Shown here piece by piece: positions 1 to 7,619 of a stretch of 64,000 bases of DNA. The translations under genes and the position numbers were made by a program. Positions within the stretch are counted from its first letter, which is position 1; each line of letters opens with the position of its first letter. The notes under the pieces are model-generated. The model made no database searches. It was given only the letters and a program-made list of their open reading frames with translations, and was not told the origin of the DNA. This DNA comes from Comamonadaceae bacterium. Lineage in GTDB: Bacteria > Pseudomonadota > Gammaproteobacteria > Burkholderiales > Burkholderiaceae_C. The stretch spans positions 1 to 64,000 of the forward strand of contig CANJQN010000017.1 in the NCBI GenBank assembly GCA_947476465.1, given 5' to 3'.

Positions 1-71
1 AGGCGAACCGCCTCCAGCTTGAATTCCAGGGTGTATTTGCCCCGGGCCTGTCCGTCTTTTCTCTTGCTCAT
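1..71 (-). CDS. IS3-type transposase OrfA, N-terminal start (cut by window edge)
   Basis: Read on the minus strand, an ATG at 71 opens a frame running off the window. The first 23 residues include KYTLEFKLEAVR, which is the usual opening of IS3-family OrfA (helix-turn-helix DNA-binding half of the transposase). The rest of the element lies outside the window, so completeness cannot be judged. Together with the IS21 remnant at 0.5-1.15 kb it marks this edge as mobile-element-rich DNA. Confidence 0.7.
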   Translation of the reverse strand, partial: MSKRKDGQARGKYTLEFKLEAVR

Positions 72-434
72 CTTCGATCTCCAATTGCTGAATTTTCACA
101 TCAGCTATGGAGTACGTTTTTCGGGGGCAAGATCACAGAGCCATGAAGGAAGAAATTGCCAAGAAGGATGCCGAAAGAAAATTCTGACAGGTCCGAGCTG
201 CCGCACTTACATAGTGCAGGTACGATTTTCCAGCCACCCCATAGGTTCGGCACCCCGGTTCGGCGTTGGGTACCGCTATGCCGTTGATTCCATTCGAGAA
301 AATCTATGGCGATGCATCCGACCGGACCAAAAAAGTTCGGCAGCAAGTTCGGAAACAAGGGGGAACTAGAGCCAAGAAACAGAAAAATCGTTACGTTTCT
401 TAAGCTTACAAGTAATTACTCACTTACGTTTACT
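72..434. other. Non-coding stretch between IS start and tRNA fragment
   Basis: I see no convincing gene here. Short open frames occur on both strands but none resembles a known protein or has a convincing ribosome-binding site. It presumably contains the upstream end of the IS3-like element, but I could not identify an inverted terminal repeat. Confidence 0.4.
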
Positions 435-482
435 GGATTGAAAATCCGCGTGTCGGTGGTTCGATTCCGCCCCAGGCCACCA
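435..482 (+). other. tRNA-Phe 3' half (attachment-site scar)
   Basis: The segment reads as the 3' half of tRNA-Phe. It has the anticodon loop TTGAAAAT with its 3' stem strand, then the variable loop, a T-arm with TTCGATT, the 3' acceptor strand and a CCA end at 480-482. The 5' half (acceptor, D-arm and 5' anticodon stem) is absent, and the two bases before position 435 no longer pair with the anticodon stem. Integrases commonly target tRNA 3' ends and leave such duplicated halves, so this is best read as an att site of a present or past integrative element. No complete tRNA-Phe is in the window. Confidence 0.75.
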
Positions 483-492
483 CTACTCAAAG

Positions 493-522
493 TCCCAACC
501 CTAATCGGTTGGGATTTTTTTT
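493..522 (+). terminator. Rho-independent terminator following the tRNA-Phe half
   Basis: An 8-bp stem (TCCCAACC / GGTTGGGA) with a 6-nt loop is followed directly by eight T residues at 515-522. It sits 10 nt after the CCA of the tRNA-Phe fragment, so it is probably the original tRNA terminator carried with the attachment site. Confidence 0.85.
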
Positions 523-1019
523 GCCTGTTCCCCCAGTGAAAACCGTAATGACGTCGCGAGCGTCGGGGTCTGGCCGGCGTAGTCGATGAACAGCTTCTCC
601 CCGGCAACATGAACCTGGCGCATCGAGCGCTTGAGGCTTTGGGCGAACTGGCGGTACTTGACGCTGAAGCTGGTGTACTTGTACGCCTGCTCATTGCTGC
701 GGGAGTACTCCTCCCACAGCAGCTGCAGGGTGACGCCGGGGCGCTTGAGCTCCTGGTGCACCAGCGCGAAGTCGGGGGCCAGCTGGTGGCTCGAGCGCGG
801 CAACGCCGGGCGGTACAGCCTGGCGTCGAGCTCCTGGTCGCTAAGTGCCTGCGCCGCCTCCCAGTCAACGCCGGCCGCGCGGGCCAGCGACACGTATTTG
901 CCGGCCACGCTCTTGGAGACCTTCAGCGCTCGGGCGATCTCGCTGTAGCTCAGTCCGGCCTGCAGGTGCAGGCGCAATGTCTCTCGAATTCGGCGCATCG
1001 TGATTCTGTTCGTTGGCAT
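501..1019 (-). pseudogene. istA: IS21-family transposase IstA, 3'-truncated
   Basis: The frame starts MPTNRITMRRIRETLRLH and contains the IstA helix-turn-helix (LSYSEIARALKVSKSVAGKY, about residues 23-42). It continues to the start of the RNase H-like catalytic core at EKLFIDYAGQ. IstA-like sequence stops there, near position 555, and the last 15-20 codons are unrelated read-through towards the terminator at 493-522. A complete IstA is roughly three times this length and is followed by istB, which is missing. The first catalytic Asp is present but the rest of the DDE site is lost, so this is a dead remnant. Confidence 0.85.
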
Positions 1020-1086
1020 CGGCTTCCGTCGCTGAAAGCGACCAGCCTATGCCGGGTCAGGAAATCACTTGCGCGCGCCCCCAATC

Positions 1087-1151
1087 GTCCACGATCACGC
1101 TGAAACAGCGTCCACGATCAGCCTGAAACGCCGTCCACGATGGGCTGAAAT
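1087..1151. repeat. IS21 terminal multiple repeats
   Basis: Three direct copies of a unit near GTCCACGAT...CTGAAA lie at 1087-1106, 1110-1129 and 1133-1151 with an exact 23-bp period. IS21 elements characteristically carry such repeats at their ends as IstA binding sites. They sit just upstream of the istA remnant, so this is the surviving end of that element; the other end and istB were lost. Confidence 0.75.
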
Positions 1152-1467
1152 ACGCAGGCGCCTTGCTCGGGTGCAGCCATCGCGCGATGTACACGCTGGG
1201 CTGACCAGCCCAAAAACGCGCGACGTTGACGCACCGGTAGTGTCAAAAAAAGTTATCCATTGAATTCAATCAATCTACGACAAATTCATGAAAATCATCG
1301 ATACTTGGTAAAAATCGATTCAAAAATCATCAAAAACGCAGCTATGCTCGACAGGCACACACGTGGCACAAGCTGCGACCCCACGCAAAGCGGGTTTTGC
1401 CAGCGTGCCGGGCTGCTCACGCAGTTCCCTTGCGCATGCTCCGTTACCCTGGCATTGCTGAGAGTCC
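1152..1467. other. A+T-rich intergenic region upstream of the cysteine-cluster gene
   Basis: No gene is visible. About 1238-1345 is strikingly A+T-rich compared with the rest of the window, with runs of A and several ATCGAT-like words, as expected of a promoter region in horizontally acquired DNA. I could not pick one -35/-10 pair with confidence. The region ends in a weak purine-rich ribosome-binding site (GAGAG) before the ATG at 1468. Confidence 0.4.
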
Positions 1468-1902
1468 ATGCTGTTTGACCGCTGCGCGCAATGCAGGCGC
1501 TGCTGCCACGTAGACGCTGGCTTCCCACCGTTAGAGATCACCTTGACCGCCAAAGAGCGGGGTTCACTTGGGAGCGTCTGCATTCAGAGCCAATGCGAGC
1601 ACTTAGGTAGCTCCGGCTGTACGCTGGGCGACACCAAGCCACTGAGTTGCAAGCTGTACCCGCTGGCGTTCGATCCGAAGACCGAGGTCTTCTACTATGA
1701 CAGCGACTGCCCCTTGATGCCGCAATACCAATTGGAATTACAACAACCGAACAGCGACGCGTCCGCGCATTTTGCAGCCATGAACGCTGAGCTCCAGGCA
1801 CTCAAAAAGTCCGACCGCAAGTTTTTAAAAGCGAATTACCAGGTTGATTCGGACTACTTTGACCTGCTGCCGCTGCAAACCAAGACCATGCTGAAAGACT
1901 AG
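1468..1902 (+). CDS. YkgJ-like cysteine-cluster (putative metal/Fe-S chelating) protein
   Basis: A 144-residue protein opens with a CxxCxxCC cluster (C6, C9, C12, C13). Further cysteines follow at about 38-60, including the GC-T-L and KPLSCKLYPL segments typical of the YkgJ family (putative zinc- or iron-chelating domain, Pfam PF03692). The family has no firmly assigned reaction; metal binding is inferred from the cysteines. The gene is followed after 4 nt by an acyltransferase-like gene on the same strand, so the two probably form one transcript. Base composition is lower in G+C than the urease region, consistent with acquisition. Confidence 0.8.
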   Translation: MLFDRCAQCRRCCHVDAGFPPLEITLTAKERGSLGSVCIQSQCEHLGSSGCTLGDTKPLSCKLYPLAFDPKTEVFYYDSDCPLMPQYQLELQQPNSDASAHFAAMNAELQALKKSDRKFLKANYQVDSDYFDLLPLQTKTMLKD

Positions 1903-1906
1903 CTCT

Positions 1907-2785
1907 ATGCGTGTTGATTTTCAACCGCCAGAAAGCGCTGCAAGCACACCCAGCCACACTGGCATGGATTCGGAGAGCCAGTTACTGCAGTACCAAAGCT
2001 GGACGGCCGATAACCTGTGCGTTGAAAGTTTCCATGAGCAGACCCAGTATTTCACCAGCCGCTGGGACGCGCTGTGCCCCTACATCGACGTAACACCCGA
2101 AATGCTGGCCACGGCTCGCAAGCCATTTTTGGTCTATGCCTTGCCGCCTGAAGGAAACTACGGCGTACCGATCAACGACAAGTACGGTTTGGTCCATGCG
2201 GCGTCCAAGGATTTTTGGTCGGACCCACGGCGCATCCGCAAGTTCTCGCATCTTGACAAACTGTTCAAAAACTTTGCCGTGACCGAAAAATTGGTAGCTG
2301 GTAAAGACCTGCGCGTTGCAGACATTTATGCGCTCGGTGGCGAACATTTCAGCGCACACGAAATCGACGCGAAAGAAGTCGAAGGCTTTGTGGACTATGT
2401 GCGCAAGCTCGACGTCCTCATCTTGCAGGTACACGCACAGAGCGGTGATTTGGTGTTGTCTGATGTGTCCATGCTGCTGCCTGAACGCAGCCAGGTGTAC
2501 GGCAGCTTTTGCCAGTGGAGCTGGGCATACAAAAACCTCTCACCCGGCATATACGCCTGCTTGTTGGCCGCGCGCTGGACCGCCAGGGCGGGCTACCAGT
2601 ACTACAACCTAGGGCCGGTGGATGACTACGATTACAAATCACTCTTCGTCACCGACCTGGAGCCAATCTATGGCTTGGCCATGACCGACCCTGATCACCC
2701 CCTGGCCCTGGACCTGAGCTCTCCGCTGCACACCGATTTCAAACCCTCCGAATGGAACCAGGTGTACCGCGCCAATTGGGGCTGA
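1907..2785 (+). CDS. GNAT/Ate-like acyltransferase-fold protein
   Basis: A 292-residue soluble protein without signal peptide. The C-terminal part, SPGIYACLLAARWTARAGY followed by YYNLGPVDDYDYKSLF, resembles the ending of arginyl-/leucyl-tRNA-protein transferase-like and other GNAT-fold acyltransferases, where a helix after the acyl-donor site leads to a Y-x-Y-L-G strand and a late Y-K-x-x-F. The N-terminal 100 residues are not recognised. The reaction is unknown: transfer of an aminoacyl or acyl group to a protein or peptide is a guess from fold resemblance. It follows the cysteine-cluster gene by 4 nt and converges with the SET-domain gene 10 nt downstream. Confidence 0.5.
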   Translation: MRVDFQPPESAASTPSHTGMDSESQLLQYQSWTADNLCVESFHEQTQYFTSRWDALCPYIDVTPEMLATARKPFLVYALPPEGNYGVPINDKYGLVHAASKDFWSDPRRIRKFSHLDKLFKNFAVTEKLVAGKDLRVADIYALGGEHFSAHEIDAKEVEGFVDYVRKLDVLILQVHAQSGDLVLSDVSMLLPERSQVYGSFCQWSWAYKNLSPGIYACLLAARWTARAGYQYYNLGPVDDYDYKSLFVTDLEPIYGLAMTDPDHPLALDLSSPLHTDFKPSEWNQVYRANWG

Positions 2786-2795
2786 TTTCCCCGGT

Positions 2796-3218
2796 CTAGT
2801 CGAAGGTGTGGACCGCGCCGAAGTTGATGTCGTAGTCCATCATCAGTTCCTCGTCTTTTTTGATCGCGCGCAGGCTGATCAACTGGCCATTCTTCTTATA
2901 TTGCACATTGGGCGTTTTGGAGTGGTTTAGATAAACCGCCATGTTCATCGCGTTGAGCCCGATAGACGGAATCAGCACATGGTCATCTTCGTAGTAGCAA
3001 AAAATGTCAATTTCTTTGCGAACGCTGCGCGGCAGAGATTTCAGTTCGGCGTGGGTGAATTTCACTTCGTCAAATTTGAGGAGCGACCGCATCGGGTTCA
3101 CGCCCTTGGGAATGGCACGAATCGCGAAAACACCAATACCATGTACCGGTGAAACGCCCAAATGGCAATAGACCTCTTGGCTTAGGTGTGCGAGTATTTT
3201 TTTCTTGAAATTGGGCAT
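2796..3218 (-). CDS. SET-domain protein methyltransferase
   Basis: A compact 140-residue protein that is nearly all SET domain. It has the GxG-type motif in VHGIGVFA (about residues 25-32), the NHS motif in YLNHSKTPNV (96-105) and the closing catalytic-tyrosine motif in DEELMMDYD (122-130). SET proteins transfer a methyl group from S-adenosylmethionine to a lysine. Small stand-alone bacterial SET proteins have mostly unknown targets. It is divergent from the oxygenase gene across a 200-bp spacer that should contain both promoters, and convergent with the acyltransferase-like gene. Confidence 0.85.
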   Translation of the reverse strand: MPNFKKKILAHLSQEVYCHLGVSPVHGIGVFAIRAIPKGVNPMRSLLKFDEVKFTHAELKSLPRSVRKEIDIFCYYEDDHVLIPSIGLNAMNMAVYLNHSKTPNVQYKKNGQLISLRAIKKDEELMMDYDINFGAVHTFD

Positions 3219-3418
3219 AGCGGGTTGGCTGCCAGTGGTTCAATGAAAACAGGTGGAAAAAGAGGCCAGCAAGCTCTAACTTCTTGGATGGTACACCCAG
3301 GCGACACAAGATAGCCGTGAGCACCGATTGCCAGCTGCCGCCAGGTGCCGCCAGGTGCGCGACCCTGCCCCAACATAAAGAAATCGCACCGCGGCAGTCA
3401 TTTTTTGTTGGAGGTCAG

Positions 3419-4192
3419 ATGAAAAAACTATTTACGCAAGATTATCTGGTGGATAAAAAGTTTTTCAGCGCTGAACTTTGCCAGCGTTGGGAAAAAAAGA
3501 TATTCAGTCGCCCTGACATTTTCGGGCCGGACATTAACCCCAAGTATGGTCAGATGGCGGCCTATTACGGCATGATCGAGTCTGGATTAAACGAGAGCTA
3601 TTACCGGTACGCCGAAAAACACAACCATTACCTACAAACTGAATTCCCTGAAGTTAATGAAATTATCACTGATATAGGGGCCAAGATACTTCATAAGTCT
3701 GGCCTAAAGGCCGGTTCCTTGCCCGTGGTTCCAAGGGATAGAAAATACTTTTTAATGGCCGGATTTAGCCTACAGCTCAAGACCTGGACGCTGTATAACA
3801 TCCACACCGACACCGAGGGTTTGTTGCAATACCCTGAGAGCATTTTCAGCCCGGACACCCGCGCCTATTCAGCAGTTATCTCCATTAAGCGCACCGCGCA
3901 ATATGTCCAAGACCGGGGTGGGGATCTCGACATTTGGAAAAAACGCTACCTTGCCGATGAACTGGATGGGTTTTATAAAGCCGATGGCTACCGCGCAAAA
4001 TCAAAGGAGTTGCGAAAAAAAGTGCCTTACGAGGTTGGTAATTTGGTGGTTTTTGACAGTTTCATGCCGCATGTTGTGCTTCCATTCAATGTCAACAAGA
4101 AAGCCGACCGCCGCATTTCTTTTGTCGTCCACTTCAATTACCGTAAGCACACCGAACGCAACCCATTTCCCCACCTGGAATACTGGTACTGA
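3419..4192 (+). CDS. 2-oxoglutarate/Fe(II)-dependent oxygenase
   Basis: A 257-residue cytosolic protein. The Fe(II) facial triad is visible as H129-x-D131 (YNIHTDTEG) and H218 (DSFMPHVV). An arginine pair at 231-232 (DRRISFVVHF) is suitably placed to bind 2-oxoglutarate. I chose the ATG at 3419 because GGAGG lies just upstream, and a longer in-frame start at 3284 would read through the divergent promoter region. The substrate is unknown; such enzymes hydroxylate peptides, small molecules or nucleic acid bases. The gene is A+T-rich relative to the window and divergent from the SET gene, suggesting co-regulation. Confidence 0.8.
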   Translation: MKKLFTQDYLVDKKFFSAELCQRWEKKIFSRPDIFGPDINPKYGQMAAYYGMIESGLNESYYRYAEKHNHYLQTEFPEVNEIITDIGAKILHKSGLKAGSLPVVPRDRKYFLMAGFSLQLKTWTLYNIHTDTEGLLQYPESIFSPDTRAYSAVISIKRTAQYVQDRGGDLDIWKKRYLADELDGFYKADGYRAKSKELRKKVPYEVGNLVVFDSFMPHVVLPFNVNKKADRRISFVVHFNYRKHTERNPFPHLEYWY

Positions 4193-4272
4193 ATGGGCCG
4201 GCCAGCCTGATTAATTGGAATCTGGCCCGAATTCAAATTCAACATCGCTGCGCAAACACAAAGACTCCAAAA

Positions 4273-4447
4273 ATGAATAAGGGAATGGCAATGAAAGTGA
4301 CAGGGGCAATCGGCATGGCGTGCGTCCCGAGCAGCCAAATCGCCATCGCGCAGAGCTATCCGAGCAAGCCAATCCGTTGGGTCGTTCCCAGCACACCCGG
4401 CGATGGGTCAGACATTACCGGTCGCCTGATTGCCGACACATCAAACA
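4273..4447 (+). pseudogene. Bug/TctC-type substrate-binding protein, 5' fragment
   Basis: The reading frame has a signal-peptide-like start and then SYPSKPIRWVVPSTPGDGSD, the well-known opening of Bug-family (tripartite tricarboxylate transport) periplasmic binding proteins, whose canonical form is YPSKPIRLVVPF-PGG. Similarity stops after about 55 residues (near LIAD), where the sequence joins the small regulator gene. A full Bug protein is about 320 residues, so this is a truncated remnant created at a recombination junction. Confidence 0.75.
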
Positions 4448-4663
4448 ATGGAAGCCCTCAGGCGCGACCTCGCCTTTAGCATCAAGAAAATTCGCAAAGC
4501 TCAAGGGGTCGCTCAGGAGAGGCTGGCTCCGGACGCGGAGGTCGATAGAACCGTTGTGTCGAAGATTGAGCGCTGCGTGGGCAACCCGAGCCTAGACACG
4601 TTGCCGAAGCTTGCCAACCGGCTCGACACAACCGTGTCTGCGCTTCTTGCACCCAAGGGCTGA
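4448..4663 (+). CDS. Small XRE-family helix-turn-helix regulator
   Basis: A 71-residue protein that is almost entirely an HTH_XRE domain, from RDLAFSIKKIRKAQGVAQE through VVSKIERCVGNPSLDTLPK to the usual hydrophobic end LDTTVSALL. The ATG at 4448 lies inside the end of the Bug fragment and has no strong ribosome-binding site, so expression is uncertain. Proteins of this size often act as repressors of mobile elements or toxin-antitoxin loci. No partner gene is adjacent. Confidence 0.65.
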   Translation: MEALRRDLAFSIKKIRKAQGVAQERLAPDAEVDRTVVSKIERCVGNPSLDTLPKLANRLDTTVSALLAPKG

Positions 4664-4919
4664 TTTTTCCGAGCCGGTCGCTTTTCCCCCCCCCGAACGA
4701 AATAGCTTGCTTGCTGCCTGAAAAAGTGCTTTTCAGAGGCTACGAGGTACCTGTCAAATTATTTGCCACCTTGGCGGCCACCCCCCCTATCGGCGCTCAG
4801 GGATGGACAAGCAAAGACCTACGGCCAAGACTTTGAAGTCGCCATGTGCATTGGAATGTGGGTCGGGATTTACAGAGAAGCCCTGCATCAAGCAGCCATG
4901 CGGGCGGCAGGACGTTCAC
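4664..4919. other. Intergenic, island boundary before tRNA-Ser
   Basis: No gene is visible. A perfect 7-bp hairpin (CTGAAAA / TTTTCAG, 4718-4736) is present but lacks a following T-run on either strand. Composition changes here from the A+T-richer island to the G+C-rich backbone. Confidence 0.4.
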
Positions 4920-5007
4920 TGGCGGAGGCGGTGAGATTCGAACTCACGAACGGTTTCCCGTTGCCGGTTTTCAAGACCGGTGCAATCGACCACTCTGCCA
5001 CGCCTCC
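4920..5007 (-). tRNA. tRNA-Ser (anticodon UGA)
   Basis: On the minus strand a complete class II tRNA of 88 nt runs from GGAGGCG to the encoded CCA at 4920-4922. It has the D-arm start TGGCAGAGTGG, anticodon loop CTTGAAA (anticodon TGA), a long variable arm (AACGGGAAACCGTT) and the T-loop GTTCGAATC. The acceptor strands GGAGGCG and CGCCTCC pair fully. A likely -10 box (TAGAAT on the minus strand, 5021-5026) lies 14 nt before the 5' end. Confidence 0.95.
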
Positions 5008-5097
5008 GCGACAGCCTTCGATTCTAAGGGGCAGGCAAGTTCGGCGAACCGCGCGCGGAAAGCATCCCGCCCGCGCGCGGGGCTCAGCGCGGCGCGC

Positions 5098-5125
5098 TTG
5101 CACTGGCGGCCAGGGCCGGTAGGAT
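5098..5125 (+). promoter_or_regulatory. Putative sigma70 promoter of the HtrA-like gene
   Basis: TTGCAC at 5098-5103 and TAGGAT at 5120-5125 are separated by 16 bp. They sit 22 bp upstream of the ATG at 5147. Both hexamers differ from consensus by two bases, so this is a plausible but unproven promoter. Confidence 0.4.
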
Positions 5126-5146
5126 GGGCGAAGGAGGCGAACCGCC

Positions 5147-6193
5147 ATGCGTCGTTCCCGAGGATTCACACGCGCCAGCGTTCAGGTCTGCCTGGGCCTG
5201 CTGCTGGGCCTGGCCCTGCCGCTGGCACAAGCACAAGCGCAGGCACCCGCTACCGAGGAAGCCAACCGCCAGCGCTTCGAGGCGTTGCAAAGCGCCACAG
5301 TGGGGGTGACAGTCAAGGTGATCGAGGACGCGTCCTCGGCGCGCACCCTGGGTCGTGAGCGCGAAGGCACCGGGGTGGTGATTGCGCCGCAAGGGCTGGT
5401 GCTCACCATCGGCTATCTGGTGCTCGAGGCTGATACCGTGCAGCTCACGACGCGTGACCAGAAGAAGATTCCGGCTCAGGTGGTGGCCTACGACGCGGTC
5501 TCAGGCCTGGGGCTGCTGCGGCCCTTGTTCCCGCTGGGGGATGTGCAACCCGTGAAGCTGGGCGCCGCCGCCTCGCTGGCCAAGGGTGCGCGGCTGATCT
5601 ACATCACCGGCACGGCGCCGCGCCAGGTGGGTGCGGTGCGCCTGGTCGACAACCGCCCGTTCACCGGGTATTGGGAATATCACCTCGAAATGGGCTTGTA
5701 CACCGCGCCCATGGTGATGAACCACTCGGGCGCCGGCCTGTTCAATCTGGATGGCGACCTGGTGGGCGTGGGCAACCTGCTGATGCGCGATGTGATGCCC
5801 GAGCAAGACCCGACCGCGCTGGCGGGCAATCTGTTCGTGCCGGTCGACGTGCTGGCGCCGGTGTTCGACGAGCTGCTGCGCACCGGCCAGAACCCGATGG
5901 CCGGGCGGCCCTGGATGGGCGTGAACGCCGCCGAGCTGCGCGGGCAGGTGCGCATCACTCGCGTCACCGAGGGCAGCCCGGCCGCCGATGCGGGCCTGCG
6001 GGCCGGGCATTGGGTGACGGCGGTCGATGGCGCACCGGTGCGCTCGCTGGAGGATTTCTACAAGAAGGTGTGGGCGCATGCCGCGGCCGACGGCGATATT
6101 CGCGTCAGCGTGCGCGAGCAGGGTGCGACGCGGGTGCTGGATGTGCCTGTGCGTGACCGCAGCAATGCGATCGCCAAGCCCAAGGGGATTTGA
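5147..6193 (+). CDS. HtrA/Deg-like trypsin-fold PDZ protein with degenerate active site
   Basis: A 348-residue exported protein: signal peptide (about residues 1-32, ending AQAQA), a trypsin-like domain (45-255) and one PDZ domain (about 260-340, with GSPAADAGLRAGHWVTAVDG). In active HtrA proteins the sites are TNxHV, DLAVLK and GNSGGP. Here they read TIGYLV (Tyr90 for His), GLGLLR (Gly120 for Asp) and NHSGAGLF (Ser194 kept). Two of three catalytic residues are therefore gone, and a scaffold or chaperone role is more likely than proteolysis. It converges with ureG two bases downstream, with no obvious shared terminator. Confidence 0.8.
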   Translation: MRRSRGFTRASVQVCLGLLLGLALPLAQAQAQAPATEEANRQRFEALQSATVGVTVKVIEDASSARTLGREREGTGVVIAPQGLVLTIGYLVLEADTVQLTTRDQKKIPAQVVAYDAVSGLGLLRPLFPLGDVQPVKLGAAASLAKGARLIYITGTAPRQVGAVRLVDNRPFTGYWEYHLEMGLYTAPMVMNHSGAGLFNLDGDLVGVGNLLMRDVMPEQDPTALAGNLFVPVDVLAPVFDELLRTGQNPMAGRPWMGVNAAELRGQVRITRVTEGSPAADAGLRAGHWVTAVDGAPVRSLEDFYKKVWAHAAADGDIRVSVREQGATRVLDVPVRDRSNAIAKPKGI

Positions 6194-6195
6194 CG

Positions 6196-6837
6196 TCAGC
6201 CCGCCAGCATGCCCTTGCGCTCGATGAACTCCACCACCGCATCCAGGCCCTTGAGGGTCTTGAGGTTGGTCATCACATAAGGGCGGCCCTGGCGCATGCG
6301 CTGGGTGTCGGCCTCCATCACCCCCAGGTCGGCGCCGACGTAGGGGGCCAGGTCGGTCTTGTTGATCACGAACAGGTCGCTCTTGGTGATGCCGGGGCCA
6401 CCCTTGCGCGGAATCTTCTCGCCGGCGGCCACGTCGATCACGTAGATCGTGAGGTCGCTCAATTCAGGGCTGAAGGTGGCGGCCAGGTTGTCGCCGCCTG
6501 ATTCGATGAACACCACGTCGGCGTCGGGAAACTCGACCAGCATGCGGTCGATGGCTTCGAGGTTGATCGACGCGTCTTCGCGGATGGCGGTGTGCGGGCA
6601 GCCACCGGTCTCCACACCCATGATGCGCTCGGCCGGCAGCGCGCCGCTGACGGTGAGCAGGCGCTGGTCTTCCTTGGTGTAGATGTCGTTGGTGATGGCG
6701 ACCAGGTCCCATTTGTCGCGCATGGCCTTGCACAGCATCTCCAGCAGCGTGGTCTTGCCGGAGCCGACCGGCCCGCCAATGCCCACGCGCAGTGGTGGCA
6801 GGGTCTTGGTGCGATGGGGGATGTGGTGCAGGCTCAT
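6196..6837 (-). CDS. ureG: Urease accessory GTPase UreG
   Basis: A 213-residue cytosolic GTPase that powers nickel delivery to apo-urease within the UreDFG complex. The P-loop is [11 protein letters not shown] (about residues 19-29). The conserved ETGGCPH metal-binding motif (Cys and His that bind nickel), the ESGGDNL Walker-B region and the NKTDL guanine-specificity motif are all present. Length is normal for the family. It is the last gene of ureABCEFG, and its ATG overlaps the ureF stop (ATGA), indicating translational coupling. Confidence 0.97.
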   Translation of the reverse strand: MSLHHIPHRTKTLPPLRVGIGGPVGSGKTTLLEMLCKAMRDKWDLVAITNDIYTKEDQRLLTVSGALPAERIMGVETGGCPHTAIREDASINLEAIDRMLVEFPDADVVFIESGGDNLAATFSPELSDLTIYVIDVAAGEKIPRKGGPGITKSDLFVINKTDLAPYVGADLGVMEADTQRMRQGRPYVMTNLKTLKGLDAVVEFIERKGMLAG

Positions 6838-7619
6838 GATCTAAAGAGGCGAGAATACTGGTGTTCATGCCGGGCCGACAGAATGGCCAGCATGGGCGAG
6901 AAGGCCTGCCGCTCGTCGTCGGCCAGGGACAGGGCATGGTCGACGGCGGCGGGCATGTCGGCCGCCAGGCGCGCGAGGATGCGCTGGCCGGCGCCTTGGC
7001 CCAGCGGCACCGACTTGATGGCCGCCTGCGCCATGTTCTCGGCCCAGCCGAAGGCAAAGGCCAGCACGATGGCGCGCACGCTGGCGCCGCAGGGGGCGGC
7101 GGCGAGGGCGAAGGCGATGGGGTAGCTGGGGTCCCAAGGGGGGGCGCCAACCCGTTGCATTGCCGAAGGCGGTGCGAGCCCTTCGACAGGCTCAGGGCGA
7201 ACGGGAGTGGCAGGCTCGGGGCGAACGGGAGTGGCAGGCTCGGGGCGAACGGGCTGGGAGGTCAACGATTTCATCCACTGCATCAGCGACCGTCCCATCT
7301 GCACCGTCTGCTGGCGCAGCTCGCTGGTCTCGCGTGTCTGGAGCACCCACGCATTGAGCGCCTGCAGGCGCGTGACGTCATTGGACCGGGCGGCCACCAC
7401 CGCCTGGGCCAGCGCCGCCAGGTCGGCTCGGGCCAGGGTGAGGTGCATCTGGTCGGCCAGCCAGTTGGCGGCGGTGGCTTCGTTAGTGACCAAGCCGCAG
7501 TCGACCGCGCTCTCCAGGCCTTCGGAATACGAGAAGCCGCCCACCGGCAGGGCCGGCGAGGCCAGCCAGATCAGCTGCAGCAGCGAAGCGTCGCCCAGCT
7601 CAATGCTGGTGGTGGGCAT
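6834..7619 (-). CDS. ureF: Urease accessory protein UreF with in-frame repeat insertion
   Basis: UreF acts with UreD and UreG in nickel insertion into urease. Family segments are clear: [20 protein letters not shown] near the start and [20 protein letters not shown] near the end. I take the ATG at 7619, which overlaps the ureE stop by 20 nt; the frame is open further upstream only because it runs antisense-like through the ureE His-rich tail. The protein is 261 residues, about 30 more than usual. The excess is an inserted [12 protein letters not shown] octapeptide array (residues about 122-147) encoded by a copy of the dispersed REP. Whether the extended protein is functional is not known. 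Confidence 0.92.
   Translation of the reverse strand: MPTTSIELGDASLLQLIWLASPALPVGGFSYSEGLESAVDCGLVTNEATAANWLADQMHLTLARADLAALAQAVVAARSNDVTRLQALNAWVLQTRETSELRQQTVQMGRSLMQWMKSLTSQPVRPEPATPVRPEPATPVRPEPVEGLAPPSAMQRVGAPPWDPSYPIAFALAAAPCGASVRAIVLAFAFGWAENMAQAAIKSVPLGQGAGQRILARLAADMPAAVDHALSLADDERQAFSPMLAILSARHEHQYSRLFRS
7180..7254. repeat. REP-derived 24-bp tandem array inside ureF
   Basis: One REP core (CTTCGACAGGCTCAGGGCG) is followed by two further diverged units with an exact 24-bp period, each ending GGGGCGAACGGG. The period is a multiple of three, so the array is read through as repeated PVRPEPAT peptides in ureF. Confidence 0.85.

Noticed and set aside
1907..2785. Direct call of this gene as arginyl- or leucyl-tRNA-protein transferase
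   Set aside because: Only the C-terminal 60 residues resemble that fold and the N-terminal Cys motif of Ate is missing, so I kept a generic acyltransferase-like label.
4718..4736. Terminator after the XRE gene
   Set aside because: The hairpin is perfect but lacks a T-run on either strand, so I list it only as a hairpin.
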